A program made the translations under genes and the position numbers. Under the pieces are notes generated by a model. The model did no database searches. It was not told where the DNA came from and saw only the letters and a list, made by a program, of their open reading frames with translations. From Rhynochetos jubatus (lineage: Eukaryota; Chordata; Aves; Eurypygiformes; Rhynochetidae): a stretch of 64,000 bases of DNA. The stretch covers positions 39,904,665 through 39,968,664 of the forward strand of contig CM050690.1 in NCBI GenBank assembly GCA_027574665.1, given 5' to 3'. This document shows positions 21,633-36,600 of the stretch, in pieces (within the stretch, counting starts at the first letter, position 1; each line of letters starts with the position of its first letter).

Positions 21633-24600
21633 CTGTGGAGAAGAAACACAAAGAAAAAATGTTCTGAAAAATCTCAGCAGTTACAGTATCCTTTTTATCA
21701 GTGCACCTTTTACATATTTTTCTGGTTTTGGTATCACTCAAATTCCAATGACAGTTCTTTGATAACATCTGAATTTGAATGGCTAAACTTCACTGGAAGA
21801 CCGCTATCAGCTTTTGGCAGCCTTCGGTTTTCGTATGTGACTGCTAGGTAACGCCAGAGAATCCCAAATGAACGAAGCTACAGTCAAGACCACACCTAAA
21901 AGCAGATCAGTTTGGAATCTAATTTTAATATGTTTACAAAACACGATAAATGAAGCAAAAGCCCTAATGCATTTCCATCTTTACTGGAACAGAGTTGCTT
22001 TGTCTATTAACCTTAGGTAAGCAGTGTAAGGGGTAGCTTAAACCAACAGTGAAGATATAGCTGTGTCTTTGTCCTTTTTCTGGAAACTTCACTGGCACAG
22101 CTATAATGTATATACTCCTAATATATAAACCACTGTATATACTCCTAATCCTCTGAATTTTAGTATGATGTTTCCAAATACCTTTTCTTCCCATTCCCAC
22201 AAAACACCTGATTGCAGGGCCACCAGGACAGATTCAGAACAAGTATGAAATTGAAAGCTTTCTGATATGCTAGTTCCGGAACATCTAACCACAAACCCTT
22301 TAGGATATTATTATAAGTCATTAGTTAGACTAAATTTTCATACACTATATGAAGTCAATAAATATTCCTCCCATCCCCTATATTTCTATCCCTCCTACGC
22401 CTCCCCTGAAGCTTCAAGCCTACCAAAAGCAAAATCGTTACTGGTCAAAATATTTACAACTTAGAAGCACTAAATTGTAAGGAATCCCTACCTGACTTTC
22501 CATAGCAAAAGTTCATGCACTTGCAGTGGTCAGAATGAACCGACAAATGCCACTCCACCATAATGGCACTTTTAAGAATACATGAAGGAACACTTCAGAT
22601 GATTGAAACTTTTTGCATATTCAACTACTCACTATGGCTACAACACCCAGGCTTGAGCTATTTTAGGAGAAAAATACTCCATTTTTATAGATTTCAATAG
22701 AGCAAATTTTTCAAATACTAGATTTAATTTATTAAATTCTGCAGTGAAATCTTCTTTCATTTTTTTACACATCACTCAGTATATTTTGCTGTATTTTTCA
22801 TGAAGATTATTTTGTTGGCATCAACAAGCCTTACCACGCGTGTCTGGTATCCTCATTGCTAAGAGCTGAAATTCAGAAGGCTTAGCAAATAAACTTTAGT
22901 GATCATATAAGATACGAGATTTGAATGAACCAACCCAAATATACATTAAAGAAATTTCGAAGAAGGTGATGTTTCTCTGAGACTGATAAACACTTCAAAA
23001 GAAAGGACCCCTATTGAAGAAAATGCTAAATACTGCTCTCTGAAGAGGAAAACATGAATGTTGAAGAGACACAGGAACATCAGTCTGCACAGACTTAACA
23101 CAGACAAGTGTCCATGATACTACAAAAAAGAAGTGAAGAAAATTGATGGTGCCATGAGAGGAGCTTTACCATGCAAGACCCAAGCCACACTCATGCACAA
23201 GGAACCTCCATTGTATCCCCCTCCTCGCTAGCACAGTGAGATTACTGAGTTTGCAAGACTGTGCAAGACAATTTCCAGTTGCAGGTGGCAAATGGAGGTA
23301 CTGTTGCTTCCTGTATCTGGGAGAACACCAAACATTCGCACCAGGATGTGATAGGAAGGAATGAAATCCAGATTAAAAATCCGGTGAAAAAAAAATCCTC
23401 TCCTGCAAAGCAGAGTGCACTAGCAATCGTCACTGAGGTACAATGGAATAACTGAGGTCAGGGTCTGGACTGAGGACAACCCTCTCCGTAACACGGGAGA
23501 ACAGACCATTACTGTGAGAAACAAATAATAAGGCTTTCTTAGCATGTGCTGATAGGAAATAAACACTTCTTTAACATAATAATTATGCACAGTCATATAA
23601 AAGCTTAATTTTGCTTGTGCCGGTCCCAACCAGAGAAAGAAAATAACTCATGTTATTTATTAGAAATAAAGTGATTTTTACATTCAGGCTCTTTGTTTTG
23701 TAATACCTGGTTTTAAAAAGCAGCATAAGGTTATGGAGTCTTTTTTTTGGGGGGGGTGGGGGGGTGGGGTGGTGGTGTCAGGGTTCTGCATTTTCATGGA
23801 AAACTTTCAGCTTTTGGTTTCCTAAATGTCTATTTTGTGAAGATCTATATTTCAAGGTGAATTTAGTATAGCAGAATCTTTGAGGTTCTAGGACTAAGGA
23901 AATTTTTGACCCAAAGACACACTTTAAGCAGTGGATGATGCATCCCTCTTCTGCCTGGGGATATGAACACATTACAAAGAAACAACAGTTCAAACAGCTA
24001 TACTATCCTCACATGCGGTTTCCCTCACTGTGGAAGAGCTATTCCCTACAAGAAAGCACGGAACTTCAGCCTTGTAGCAAAACTTCACAGCATTGGCTTC
24101 TATCCTCACACTGCTACAGCCATTACCTGACGGTTTGGGTGTGGTGGCATGGGATATTCCTCCATTGTGCTGAGTATTGTCACCAGTTGTGAAATCCAGG
24201 CTCATACGGGGTTTGGGCTGGTATTCCCTCCTGGGCTGGGATGATGCCTCTTTTATTCTGCCAAAATATGAAGTTAATGTCAAGAGTTAGTTTCTTGTTA
24301 ACAGATGAGGTGTACTAAACGTCTTTATTTCCATGGGTAAAGTTCCCATCCAATCATCCAGATGAAGAAAGTTTTGGCATTTGAAGTGATTTTTTGTTTA
24401 CAACATTAGTTTAAACTACCAAAACCCACCTGATGTGACTATGTCATAAGCTAGTTAATTTTTCTTTCCCTCCAGGAACCCACCTTTATTTCTGGCTTCC
24501 TTTTGTCTAACAATAACAAAGAGCTTCTAATGGAGAAAAGCTTGTTACGTGATTAGCAAAGCTTACTGAAGGGCTGTACAAACATCTCTGCCCACATTTT

Positions 24601-27600
24601 TAGCATGATTTTTGCTTCTATCCCTGGCAAGCTCTAACTATTCATCTGGTCTATGCCAATGCTTGTCATTTTGTGAGGAGACTGTGTGGGAATGTACTGA
24701 CTTTAGCTGCAGACTTAGCTAATTTTTAATTTGGAATAATTGTTTCACAAAGCCACACAACTCCTCTTTCCTGACTTTCAAAATAAGAATATGCACCGTT
24801 CTTTCAACATATTCTTCTAACTGAGAAATCTAGAGTTTCTAGGGAAGGGTACATTTTCAGATTCCAGGGCAAAATCCAGGGAAGGGATGATGACAGAATC
24901 AGGGCTGCTTATGCAGAACAGCTGCCACTTGCACTTCTAATACTGTATATGGTATTGAAATACCTCTGTATTTAAAGGACAAGTTGGTTTCTCTAACCTT
25001 CTCTACATATTCCCCAGATTTGTTGTTGGTAGCACATTTTGATTTATCTATTGAAAGACCTGCTTTTTAGAACCAGTTTCGGTCCTGATAAAAAGGGTTT
25101 CCTCCCCATCCAAAATATTATCAGTATTAGTCAGTCCAAGACACTGCTTTCCTTCTTCATAAACAAAAACATAAGCATATTAAAACCATAAATTAAGTTA
25201 TCAAAATAAACTTAATTAAAAAGGCTTTGCTGTGTTTCACTCATTAACAAGTTATTTTTTCAAAATACTAAAATTTTGAAGAAATACTTAAACAAGTTTA
25301 TTACACTTAATACTTCCATAAAACAAACATCATTTTTCACAGATTATGAACTAGGTGATGACAGTTCTAGTGACTTGCTAAAAATTACCCAGAAGCTTGA
25401 CATGAGCCATGATTCTTATGAAAAGAAACATCTCCAAGGAAACCATTCCTGCTTCCCAGCTGCTCTGTCATGATACTCTGTCTCGAAAACTGCAGCCTCC
25501 TTTTGCATGATGAAAAAGAGAGTTTAAAAGGACAAGCTGTCGCTGACCTTCTGGATTTTCCTAATTTTATCGCAGGTCTCCCAATGTTTGCCAAGTTTCT
25601 AAAGTCCCAGTTTCTGGAATCATCACATTCTAAGGAAGTTTATGCATTTTGTTAATGTGTGAAAGAAAAATGAAATCTCTTGCACTTGCAGTTACTAAAG
25701 AAAGTTTTGAAACTTAATCTAAAGGGCTCAGAAAGAAGACCCAAGTGCCTTTTTAAATTTTTCATGGGTCTTGCAGTACAACTCATATTTTTTTTAAATT
25801 CTTTGGGTAATATTTTAAACAGGACAGTCTTAGCAGACCGAAGACATTGTCCATGCCAAACAGCATCATGAACAAGTTCCAATCACACCTTTTAAAAAGT
25901 ATCTAGATAACAGGCAGTATGTGCTGTAGACATCACTGAAAGTGAACAGAAACAAATTTGCTCAGCTTAAAAGTAAAGCATTATTTATTTTTTGTTCCCT
26001 AAAGTCAACAACAAAAAAAAAAACCAACAACAAAAAAAAAAAAACCACAAAAACAAACTAACCCAAGGCCATACATTCTTTGCTGCCTACATATCACCAG
26101 CAGGACAAGACAAGTAGTTCCAATAGTAACAGCCCTACATCCCTGCTTAATCCCTGGCGTGCCCATATCAGAGTTGTCTAATTCATGTCCAGTGGTGTGA
26201 ACAAAGGACGTTTTAGCCAGAACTCTTCACAATTAAGCATACACAGCAAAATTTACGCAGAAGTTTTACTTCAGTTGTTCTCAACTTGCAGTCTGATGCA
26301 AGGTTCTTGAAAAGCTAAAATCATTCTGAGCTGAAACTTAAAGCAAAGATACTGACCGTTTAGCAGAAGTTTCAAAAGGGCAGAAGATTATCTGAATTGT
26401 TACAGGGAGAGAAATCTATTGCAGGGAGAGGTATGCTCACTTTATGGTGTAACTTATAGACTACAGAACCAACCCACCTGCTCCTGAGGATTTTTTCATG
26501 CTTCTGTAAAGTAAGTGAACTGCAGTATTAATCTGGAAATGCTGAAATTCATTCTGTTAGCTGTTTAGACAGTACTGCAAACTGTATCCAGAAACAGCCT
26601 GCTGGGCAGTTTACCTACCAAAACAAGTGCTGCTCCTAGTTGCAAAGGAATTTAGAAATGGATGAGGCTTACGGTCTGTGTGCTCGGAGAAAATAAACGC
26701 TGACAGACTCATGAGTACCTGAAACTAGATCTATGCTAATGACATCAGAAAACAGCAAGAATCAAGCACGATTAAGAAAGCTGCCTTCACACAGTATGCA
26801 AACATGATCTGTTCTTGGGAATTATGCCCAGCTTTTAGGAAGAGTCTGCTAGAACAATGTGGATTAAATAAATCTTTCCTGTATGTTAAGTTCACTTTAA
26901 GAAGGAACTGTTATTATCTGTGTTGGCAGATGGTAAACTTACAAACATTATTTTTCTTATTTCAGGAAGGTATTATCTACTTTTTGTTGACAGAAACAAA
27001 AATTCTAAAACAAAATTTTGAAATTCTGTTAAAAGTTCTAAGATAGCATTCCCAGTTACAGAGAAGGAGATGAAAGAGGTGAACTCAGCCAAGCCTTCTA
27101 TTAAGTTTGATCTGATAATAAAGCTGGAAAAAAGGAGTATTTAGTAAGGTGCAAATAATGGGGGGGGGGGGTCTCACTACCTGGCTCAGGAAGATCTTCA
27201 GGTAGGTAGTAATGGAACAAGATACTATTTTTCAATAGCAATCATTAACATCTTCTCTCAGAAAGACTACTTTGTGAATACATGCAGGAATGGTAAGGAG
27301 TCCAAAGTTGTAAGTGTCACTGACTTCCAATATGCACAAACATTTGCTTTCAGTTAAATCATATTTAACAGCTTTACTGAGCTGAGATGCTTTTCTGAAT
27401 TCAGTCCTCAGTCAGTCATACTCAGTATACGCATCTCCAAACCATATGATCTTCAGCTTGCAATTGCCTAATGAAATGGCTCTTGTTTTCATAAGCATAC
27501 AATTAACAAGTTACAAAAGATAACAGTGCTGCATTCTACTCACGGGTTTTTTGCCTCCGTAAAACAAAAAAATAATTCAACAAGCTTACAGAAAGTGCAT

Positions 27601-30600
27601 TACCTATCTTCCAGCTTAGAAGTAACGCGCTGCAGGATCTGTGTGGCCTGCTTGTGGTACTCCAGCTGGGCTTGTACAAGAGCAGAAAGCTGGCTCACTT
27701 GTTCAATCTGAGGATTGACATTAGAAGATCAGATCTTAGGCAAGTACTAACAGTTCAGTGATAGCGAGCAAAGACCACTGCCAGACTGCAAAGGCAGTTT
27801 TACTTATCTCTCTAAAAACTTGATTAATTTCTGTAGTTTGTAAATAGTTACATATCAGTCTTCAGTCATTACCATGTCCGGTTATGACCTGATCTGGAAT
27901 GGTAACCACAACTCTCCTTCTCTGATCATCTCCATGTCTGATTTGCAGGAACAGAAGCCTACAGACCCATCTCACCCAACAAACACTGTGAAAGCAAAAA
28001 TGACGTTGTAATGAGTGCATAAATACACCCTCTCTCTCCCTGCCTTTCAGGGGCACAAAACCACAGGTACTACGGTCATGCTTCTGTTGTATTCTGGTCT
28101 GTGAAGCAGACCAAAACAGGAAGAAACCATGTACTCTTGGATGCAGAATATTTATAGTGAAGGCAGATAGCATTCTACTTCATAAGGGAAACGACACCCA
28201 AAATTCTTGTGTGGGCAATGCAATTGCTACCAACTTCCATAAGAGACAATGAAATTAAATTAGATGTGTATTTAGACTTTACATAAATCCAATCATTTAG
28301 TTAAACAGAAATACTTCAAGTGAATTTCCTTTGACTACATAGTCTGTAAGAAAGATTTCAGCTGGAATGGTTTTTTTCCTCCAAAAGAGATAAATTTCTC
28401 TTCTTGCTTGATTTTACAGTTTCAACATTCATTTAGATAGATTTAAAGAAAAACTAATAGATGCTCGATTCTAAACCAGTCTGTAAGCAAAAAAATATGC
28501 TGCAGTAAGAGTCACATTAACTTTGGCTTTCCTATTCATCTGATTACAGCAGAGACCATGGGCTTGTGAGTTCATCATCTCTGATCTCTACCAATCCTCT
28601 CAGCGGCCGACACACTTCAGCAAAAGCCTTGGCTCAAACCCTAAAACCACAGCTAAGAAAATGTCATGACTTACATAATTCTAAGAAGGAAGATATGTTG
28701 TTTTTGTAAGTAACACTATGCAGTTAGCAAGCACAACAGTGCTAGAGAGGATTTACGTTCTTTAGCTCAGCTACCTACAAAATACCCACAAATTCAGTCC
28801 TACATGTGCAAGCTGTACATTACTATAGCTTCTGAGCTTCTCACTGAGTCCACCACGGAGGCAAGTGCTACCTCATTGTACAGTGACAGGAATCTCGTGT
28901 CATGGATTTAATAAGGCTTTCAGGTTTTAGAATGCTTAGGGCTTCCTTCATTGCTGAACTGGTATCTTTCTGTATTTAATATTCAGCTCAAAGATTAATA
29001 AGGGATATCTCACATCCATCTCCAGAAGGTTGAACATGCTTGACTCAGCAATTTCTTTTGATTCATCGAATTTCTCCAAAGCTTGGCGAAGTTCTTCATC
29101 AGGAAGCTTGCCCTGTCTTTTCTTCTTGTAATCAAAATCCAGGCGTCGACCCTCCATTTTCTTCAGGTGATGCTAAAAAACCAAAACAACAAGCATAAGC
29201 ACACATAAAGGATATTCTCCAACTCTCCCTATACTGCACTGGAATCAGGTAGTCTATGTAGATCTGTAAGCATGTGCTGTTTGCTTATCTCAACCCTCCC
29301 CTGGATGGCAGATGTGTAGAAAAATGAAGTAGGTGGTTTTACGTATCATTTAAGAAGCAATGGTGTGTTCCTGTCTAAATGATATCATTAAAAAAGGCCA
29401 CATACAATGGGTAACTGCAATTGCACCTGTATAGAAGATACATGAGTTTCTTCCATTTTTAACTCCAGTGCAGAATTATCTGCACTATGGATTTTCCCTA
29501 AATGTTTAAAAGAAAAGCACTCTACTAAAAGCACAAGTTAGTATATTTTTGCCTGTGTAACAGTTCTCGTAAACAAAGCAAAACAGAAAATCTTCTTATA
29601 ATTTCCATCAGACCACCAAAGGATCTTAAAATTATCTTTAATAAAAGATTTTCTACTTTGTTAACTGACGTAACAGTCATGTCAATCTGTTCAGCAGCTG
29701 CCACATCAGGCTGGCCAAAACTTAATGCTACCAGCATAAGCATGAATACTTTGTTTACTTTCCCTCAGAAGAATCAATTTGTAGTCTGTTAATGACATTT
29801 ACATCTGACAACCTTGGAAATTACATCAAACTGCCTAACACGTCTTTCTTCCACATACATATTTATCAATGTGAAAGCCTTACTGAGCTCAGGAGAATGG
29901 TTACTTATACAGATAAGTATTTTCTGAACTGTGAGGCGCTTTTACTTCCACAAATATAAAATCAGGTTGTGTCTGCAGAAGCACATGTACAAACAAGATT
30001 TTTCTCTGTAGATGCTGACTTGTTCTTAGATTACGAATTATGCAACTCATGCAAGCAGTGTTTGTGTTCAAAATTCCTGGGAATGTTTCAGACCCAGTCA
30101 TCATACAGACAAAAGAGTAATGCCAGTCTAGAGGCAACTATTAAAGTGCCTGCACATGTCATACACTAGAAAATTGAATGTAAACATCTGTTCATCTGTT
30201 TAGTGAAATGAGCTTTCAAATGGTAGGATTAGAATACTGTGTTCATGTCTGCACAGCCTTGATGATGCTACCATTAAAAAATGTTAGAATTTTTATCTTT
30301 CACTTTCTAAACCATCCGTAAGAGAGACAGAATGGGAAAGTAAAACTCAAGCCAAAAGAGAATAAAATCAGATCATCTGCAAATCTGAAAGCCCATTTTA
30401 AATAACACAACTAACAAAAAATTTGGATACATACACAGTCTGCATATTTGGCAACACTAAAATGCCACGTTGAGGGCAATACCTCAATTTTTGAAAAAAT
30501 ACCTGTATTTCTCTCAGATCTTTGTCATGGAGATTCTGAAGTGGGTCAATGAAGTTTTGTTTCACTTCCATGTCTAAAGAGTCCTTGACCTCAGAAAGCT

Positions 30601-33600
30601 CCTTCATAGCTTCTCCCACATCTGCAAGTGCCGGTCCTGAAATAAAAAATGTCCGGTTTATCTCAAAATAGCTTAGTTTCAAATCAATGTAGAATGAAAC
30701 CAAGTCATGGAAATTTCAGTTAACACTTCATTTTAAGGTGGAAGCTTAGGAAGTAAACAGCGTATGACGCACTGTGTGAAAGGGCAACATGGATTTTACA
30801 CTTCTTGCAGCCTCCAGTTTATGCCTTGTAACACAGTTCAACTTGAGGATCCATGCTGTACCAAGACAGCCTCCTCCACACTGCTCGTTGCCTGTTCATT
30901 CCTCACTCCGGTGAAAAAAACAGGCTAGAAAAGAATTATTTGTATTTGCTCCAGTGTTGCCATCACCAGATGCTAGACTGCATGCAAAAATAGCTCTAAT
31001 GCACGTCTAGTTCTCCCTGTTTGTATCAGTGAAACTGGTACAGTACCAAATGTAAAAATTCCTAAGAATTTCAGAGAGGTTTTTTTTAATGAAGAATTTT
31101 TTTTATGAAACTACTGACTTCATACACCTACTCAAGTTCATAAACTTCGGTAAGAAGTTTATTAGCTGCCTTCTGAGGTCTCCTCCAAGATTAACTTGAG
31201 GGCTACAAAAATTACCACTCTGGTTTACCTCCTGTCCATAGAAACCAAAGTACTCAAAAATACTCTCCTGGTTTGAGGTGTAGACTGGAGGGGAAAAAAA
31301 TCTGCTTTTAAAGAACACAAAGAGTCTGAAAACCTAAAAATGTGAGAAATCAAAGAAGCTTTGTCTCCCAGGCAGGCAATGCCAGCAATGCACTGCAAAA
31401 CTACAGAGCCTGCCAGACCTGGATGAAGAGCCACAAACAGCCATAATCGCTGCTATTAGCTGAGAATGTGAAAATAATTGCCGTATCCATTCTGCTTCAT
31501 GCTACTGCAATCATCAGGGAGTACACGGCAATTTGCACAAAGTAAATTCTATTAGTTCTTCATTTTCCCTTTAAAAATGTGTTTGAAATTTAGCAAAATG
31601 AGAGGCAACTGATTAAAAAATCTTGAGCACAAATCAACCTACATCTGCCAAGCTAAAGAGTAAATTAAATAAAACAAACAAGGAAGTGCCTTTTCCATTG
31701 CAGATGTCCTTATGCCGGGAACAATAGTTTATGAAGATTCAAATAGGAAACAGAATTTACTCAGTCCTATTTGAGGGTCCTTTGTGTTCTCATATAAAAA
31801 AGGCCATGGAGAAGCCCACACAAATAGGACAAAACGACCAAGGATCCTGTCATGAACGTCACCTCTTTTAGCTAGACCTCTACTGTTGAAGAACACTGTG
31901 TTAAGTCTCCATTTAACATTTCTAACTCAGGCAGCTGTAAACTCATTTGGGGCTTGGAGGGAGAAGCGGTTGACAAATAAGACAGGAGTATTCACTAGTG
32001 CCTTAAAATGAGCAATTTGGTAAGAAAAAAGGTTGAAGTCCATTAAAAATCTATTAGCCTTTATTACTTGCCTGTAATGAAAACAGTAACATTCATTATA
32101 AGGATTCTGAGGACGAAAGGGGTTTATTGTCCACATGCATAAACAATCATGCGATTTCTGAACATGCACATCTTTCATGCCAGCACATCCCCAGTAACAT
32201 AATCTATGACAGAGAGCCTAAAGCCTATATGGATATGGGTCCAAAAGGAAATAATTTTACTTTCATCCACAAGAAAAAAAATCTCAAGTCCAATTCCACA
32301 AAAGCTACTCAACAGGCCTAAATCGACATTAAGGGAGAAGTGATGAAGCAGAACTCTGATGCCTCTTGTCAAAGTTCTTCCTTTATAAGAGTGCTACTCT
32401 TTAACAATGAAAGTTGTATTAAATTTTACTATCATTTTTACTACATTATAATGGAAAGGGAATTAATCAATTTACCAAAGTTGCATTCTTCTCCAAGTTC
32501 TCGGCCAAATTTCAGCATCGCATCCGCCAGCAAAGCTTCAGCCTGAGGGTAACCTGGTCCCTTTTCCTGGCCTCGAATTTTTGACATAGTGTTGATCATG
32601 CTGAGTTTAGCTCTGGAAGCTGAAGCAGGCAAGTGACAGATGTTACAAACGTGCAATAGTTTGACGACACAGACAGGAATGCACTCTGTAAATTTACCTG
32701 ATCTACCTACAATGTATCTGAAGGACATTATCTAAATGTAGGATTAAGCCCTGTTTTTCATCAACTATTTTTAGAGCAAAGGAATAAAATGTCAGTCACT
32801 CACTTCTTGCTTCTGCTGGAAGGTCGGAGATGAGGCTCTGTTCTGAACTCTAAAGTCAAAGGTTCCCTTGAAATAACCTGGACAGAAGAAAGCCCAGGAA
32901 TACTCCCAAGAAAGCATGTTTTGACATGTGCTACAACTGAGACAGAAAAAACTTTAAACTATTCTCAAACTCTTAATCTTAAAATCCTTGGGTACCAAAC
33001 GGAGAGCAGACAGAGCCAGGCTTCCTCTCAAGAAAAAGTCCAGACCCCCTTTTTTAAATGTCTGAAAGTTTTTCTGTTGTAGAATATTAAATAAAATCTA
33101 TGTTCCCAAACGTGATGTCCTACAACCTTTGAAACACTTTTTGCTTTTCCCGGGGATTTGGGGAAACTCCTACTACTTCAATACGGTTTTCCACATTACC
33201 TCGGCTTGCATTTTATTTGAGGCACACAACTGCAGATCAAAAGAAAGCACACAGTTATCGCAAATGATGAAAACAAGGAGAGCAAACATAAAAGAACAAA
33301 TTGGTTTGATGACGTGCTTTAGTGAATGTTTGCAACTAGAGAATGTGAATGGCCTGCAGAGAGTGAAACAATTAACGGCACTTGACTTCTTCAAATTTTG
33401 ACAGCTAAATCTTATTGCCAGCAAAGCTGACTCAGTGGGTGTTTCTACCTACATGATTGTGTGTGCCACAGGAGGGCAGTTAGGAATGCCTCTACCTTCC
33501 TCCTTGCAAAGGCTTGACTTTGTTACTTGCTCTTATGAGTTAGCGTTTCTGTTTAAAAAACAACAGTAGCTCACACTGTTGTGTGCTGATATCATTAGTC

Positions 33601-36600
33601 AAAACTCAATTTTGCACACATTTCTGCAACAAAACATTAACAAAATGGAGTCAGCAAGTGTTTTGTTCTTAATTTACTGTTAAAGCGCATACCAAGAGAT
33701 GGTTCTTGTTGACGAACACGTTTCACTTTGTGGCATACACACGTATGCCCAGATATAAACACAGAAACAGACACAGGAAAATCAGGCAAGTGTCACAGTA
33801 CTTATTTTGCCTGAGAAGCAGCTATGAAAGGGTAACATTTTCATCATATAGTAATTATGGTTTTTGTAAGCTTTCTCACCAGCCTTGAGTGTGACCAGAT
33901 CATGCTTTTCAACATCTGAATTTCCTGAGGCATTCTGTTTCTACCCACTGCAAAGCTGTAGTCACCAGACTGGCTGACTGTTCAGTATAAGAAACTGCAT
34001 TTTAATTAAGTTTCTGGCCTTTAAAAATGGCATTGAAATTATAGTGGCAATGTGAAAATACAGAAGCACAAAAGAAACTGAGACACAAACAGAATCAGGC
34101 AGGAAAATGGTGGCAGCAAGCTGAATTAAAACAGGAACAAATGGGAGTATTTTTAGATGGAAAACAAGAAAAAAATGTGAGAGGGAATATAAAAAAATGA
34201 AATGGCTATATTCTGGACAGTCAGGTAAGAGTAGAAAGCAAATGAAAGGGAAAGAATGAAAGAGGACAATAAGGGAAAAATAAGAAACAAATCATAAAGA
34301 TTAGAAAGGTAAGCATGAAAAAATCATGCTTCCATGACTTATCTAATCATTTAATAATGAATATATTAGCATCCTGATTTTGTAGAAAACCTTAGAATAC
34401 ATCCACCAGTGGTCTCATTCCACTTTCCTTCTTTTAAAGTTGATTCCAGCAACTTCCATGGGAGCAGAGGTAAGTTTGTGCTCAGTCAATCTCAAAATCT
34501 CATCCTGAGCCCTTTCATCTCTATTGCTTTACTGTGCCAAGTACTTTCGTCTCTAAATTCACTCAATCTGAGTGAGGACAGGCAGAGATATACAAAACAC
34601 TGCATGGAAGTGACCTGAATGCTTGATTCTTTTCCCAGTTGCACTCCTTCTCCTTTACATTGACTTTCACGGTGTCACTAATGATTCACCTCAAGATTAA
34701 ACGTTAACAGAACCACAGTGAATCATAATACTGCCAAAAGAGTTTGAAAGAAACTTCAGCAGTGGGTTCAACTGCTCGTTCTTTGTACTTTCAACCTTAT
34801 TCATCTTGTGCCTCTTTTTCTTGAAATTATGGTCATGTACACCTGCATGGAAAGTTTTTGAGCCTTCACCATGTGCAGCTTTAGTTATTTTCAGCTGTCC
34901 TTCTGTTTATTTCATAATTGGGAAGTCTACAGAGCTATCTTTTCCATTGGCACTAATCTCAGCCCAACATCTCTTTCAATAAATTCACCTTTGTCTTAAT
35001 ATTCCCTTCCCTTTTCATCTTCCTCTTTTCCTTTTCCATTTTCTTATTTTCCTTTTCCTTTTTCCTTGCAGCGTTAGCTAATTAACTGTTTGGTGAAGTC
35101 AGACAATGCTGCATACTTCATTTATTTATCCTTCAAAACACCGTGAGGCCAATTGATCTCTAGCACTGCAGTACTATGTTATCCAAGCATACTGATGTTT
35201 TCAGGGCACATCTTAGGTATCAAGGAATGTGTGCTATATCCCAAACCCTCTTCTCCCTACCAAACCCATGTAAACTTTTAAAGAAAATCTTCTGTTAAAT
35301 ATTGTTGTTAAAGGATTTTTTCCATTAAATTTCCCCTTCTTCCCAAAGTAACATTTCTATTTTTTATGGAAATGAGAAAGCAAACAGGAAATACTGGAAA
35401 TGAGCATTTTTTGTGTCCCAGGTAAACACTATAATAGTTGTAGGGAGAATTTTGAAGAGAAAATTTTTTATTTATTGTAAAAAAGAACAAATTTTCCATG
35501 CAATTCTTCTCACTATAGGCAGCCCTTTGCAATTGGCATAAAACAATCTAAGGTCAGGAGAGAGCTGCAAAGAGTCCTTCCTCCTTTCCTCTTAATCAAC
35601 CTGCTACTGTTGCCCAGCTGTGGAATGAATAACATGATCTCATCTGACATGCAAGAAAGTAAATATTCCTCCTGTCTATTGCAATTTTAATCTTCTGATC
35701 CTACTCTTGCACACGCCACAAGCAGATGAAAGGATGTGTAGTCACAGTATGGAAACTGCTCCTTCCTGCAACACTGGAAACTTAGATCAGCCTGAGGTGC
35801 CTGAAATCACATCCCTAGCCATTTCCAGAAATTTTGTTCTCTGCCATTGCTGTGAGCTTCTTTCTTGATTCACAGCAATCACAATCACACAGATGTGTCA
35901 GGAAGGCAGCCAGAGAAGCACTAAACAGCCAAAGCTTATTACTCAGTCTATACAATGTCGCACAACAGCAGCTTGACAGTAGTTAACAATTTTATCACTA
36001 GCCCCACAATGTTTGTCAGTCTTATTGCTTTTCCTGCAGAATGCTTGTTGACGATGAGCAATGAAGCTGTGGACTCAAGTCATAAACAGTACTCCATCTG
36101 TTGACATAGAAACCGTACTAGTCATCATTATTTTCCTTCAGGCAGTTCTTGAACTTATAAATATTATTCCTCCTTTTTTCAATCCACTGGCAGCATCATC
36201 AAATTTTCTCTGTGCTCTAACATAGAAATATCACCAATTAATCTATACCAGCAATGGTCTTTCATCTTACCACACTGGAGTTGAAGTATTTCACACTGGT
36301 TCAAATTTGTTTCAGCTATTAAGAAAAAAACTCCTCACAGTGAATGAGCAAATTTAGTCTGCACTTCCATGAAACTCTAAGATACTTATGGTAGGTAGTG
36401 AGCCTCATTTTACCTTCAAGCTAATTTTGCACAAGCATAACTCCACTGACCCCATCAGTGAAGATGGCATGGACTTATGCCAGTATCAATACCCTTATGT
36501 TCCTAGATCACTATGGAAATGTTCAGGTTCTTGAATTTAACGGTTTACTTGACTATAACAGCTCCAGATCACCTCTCCTTGTGAGGATCATTTGGCAAGA

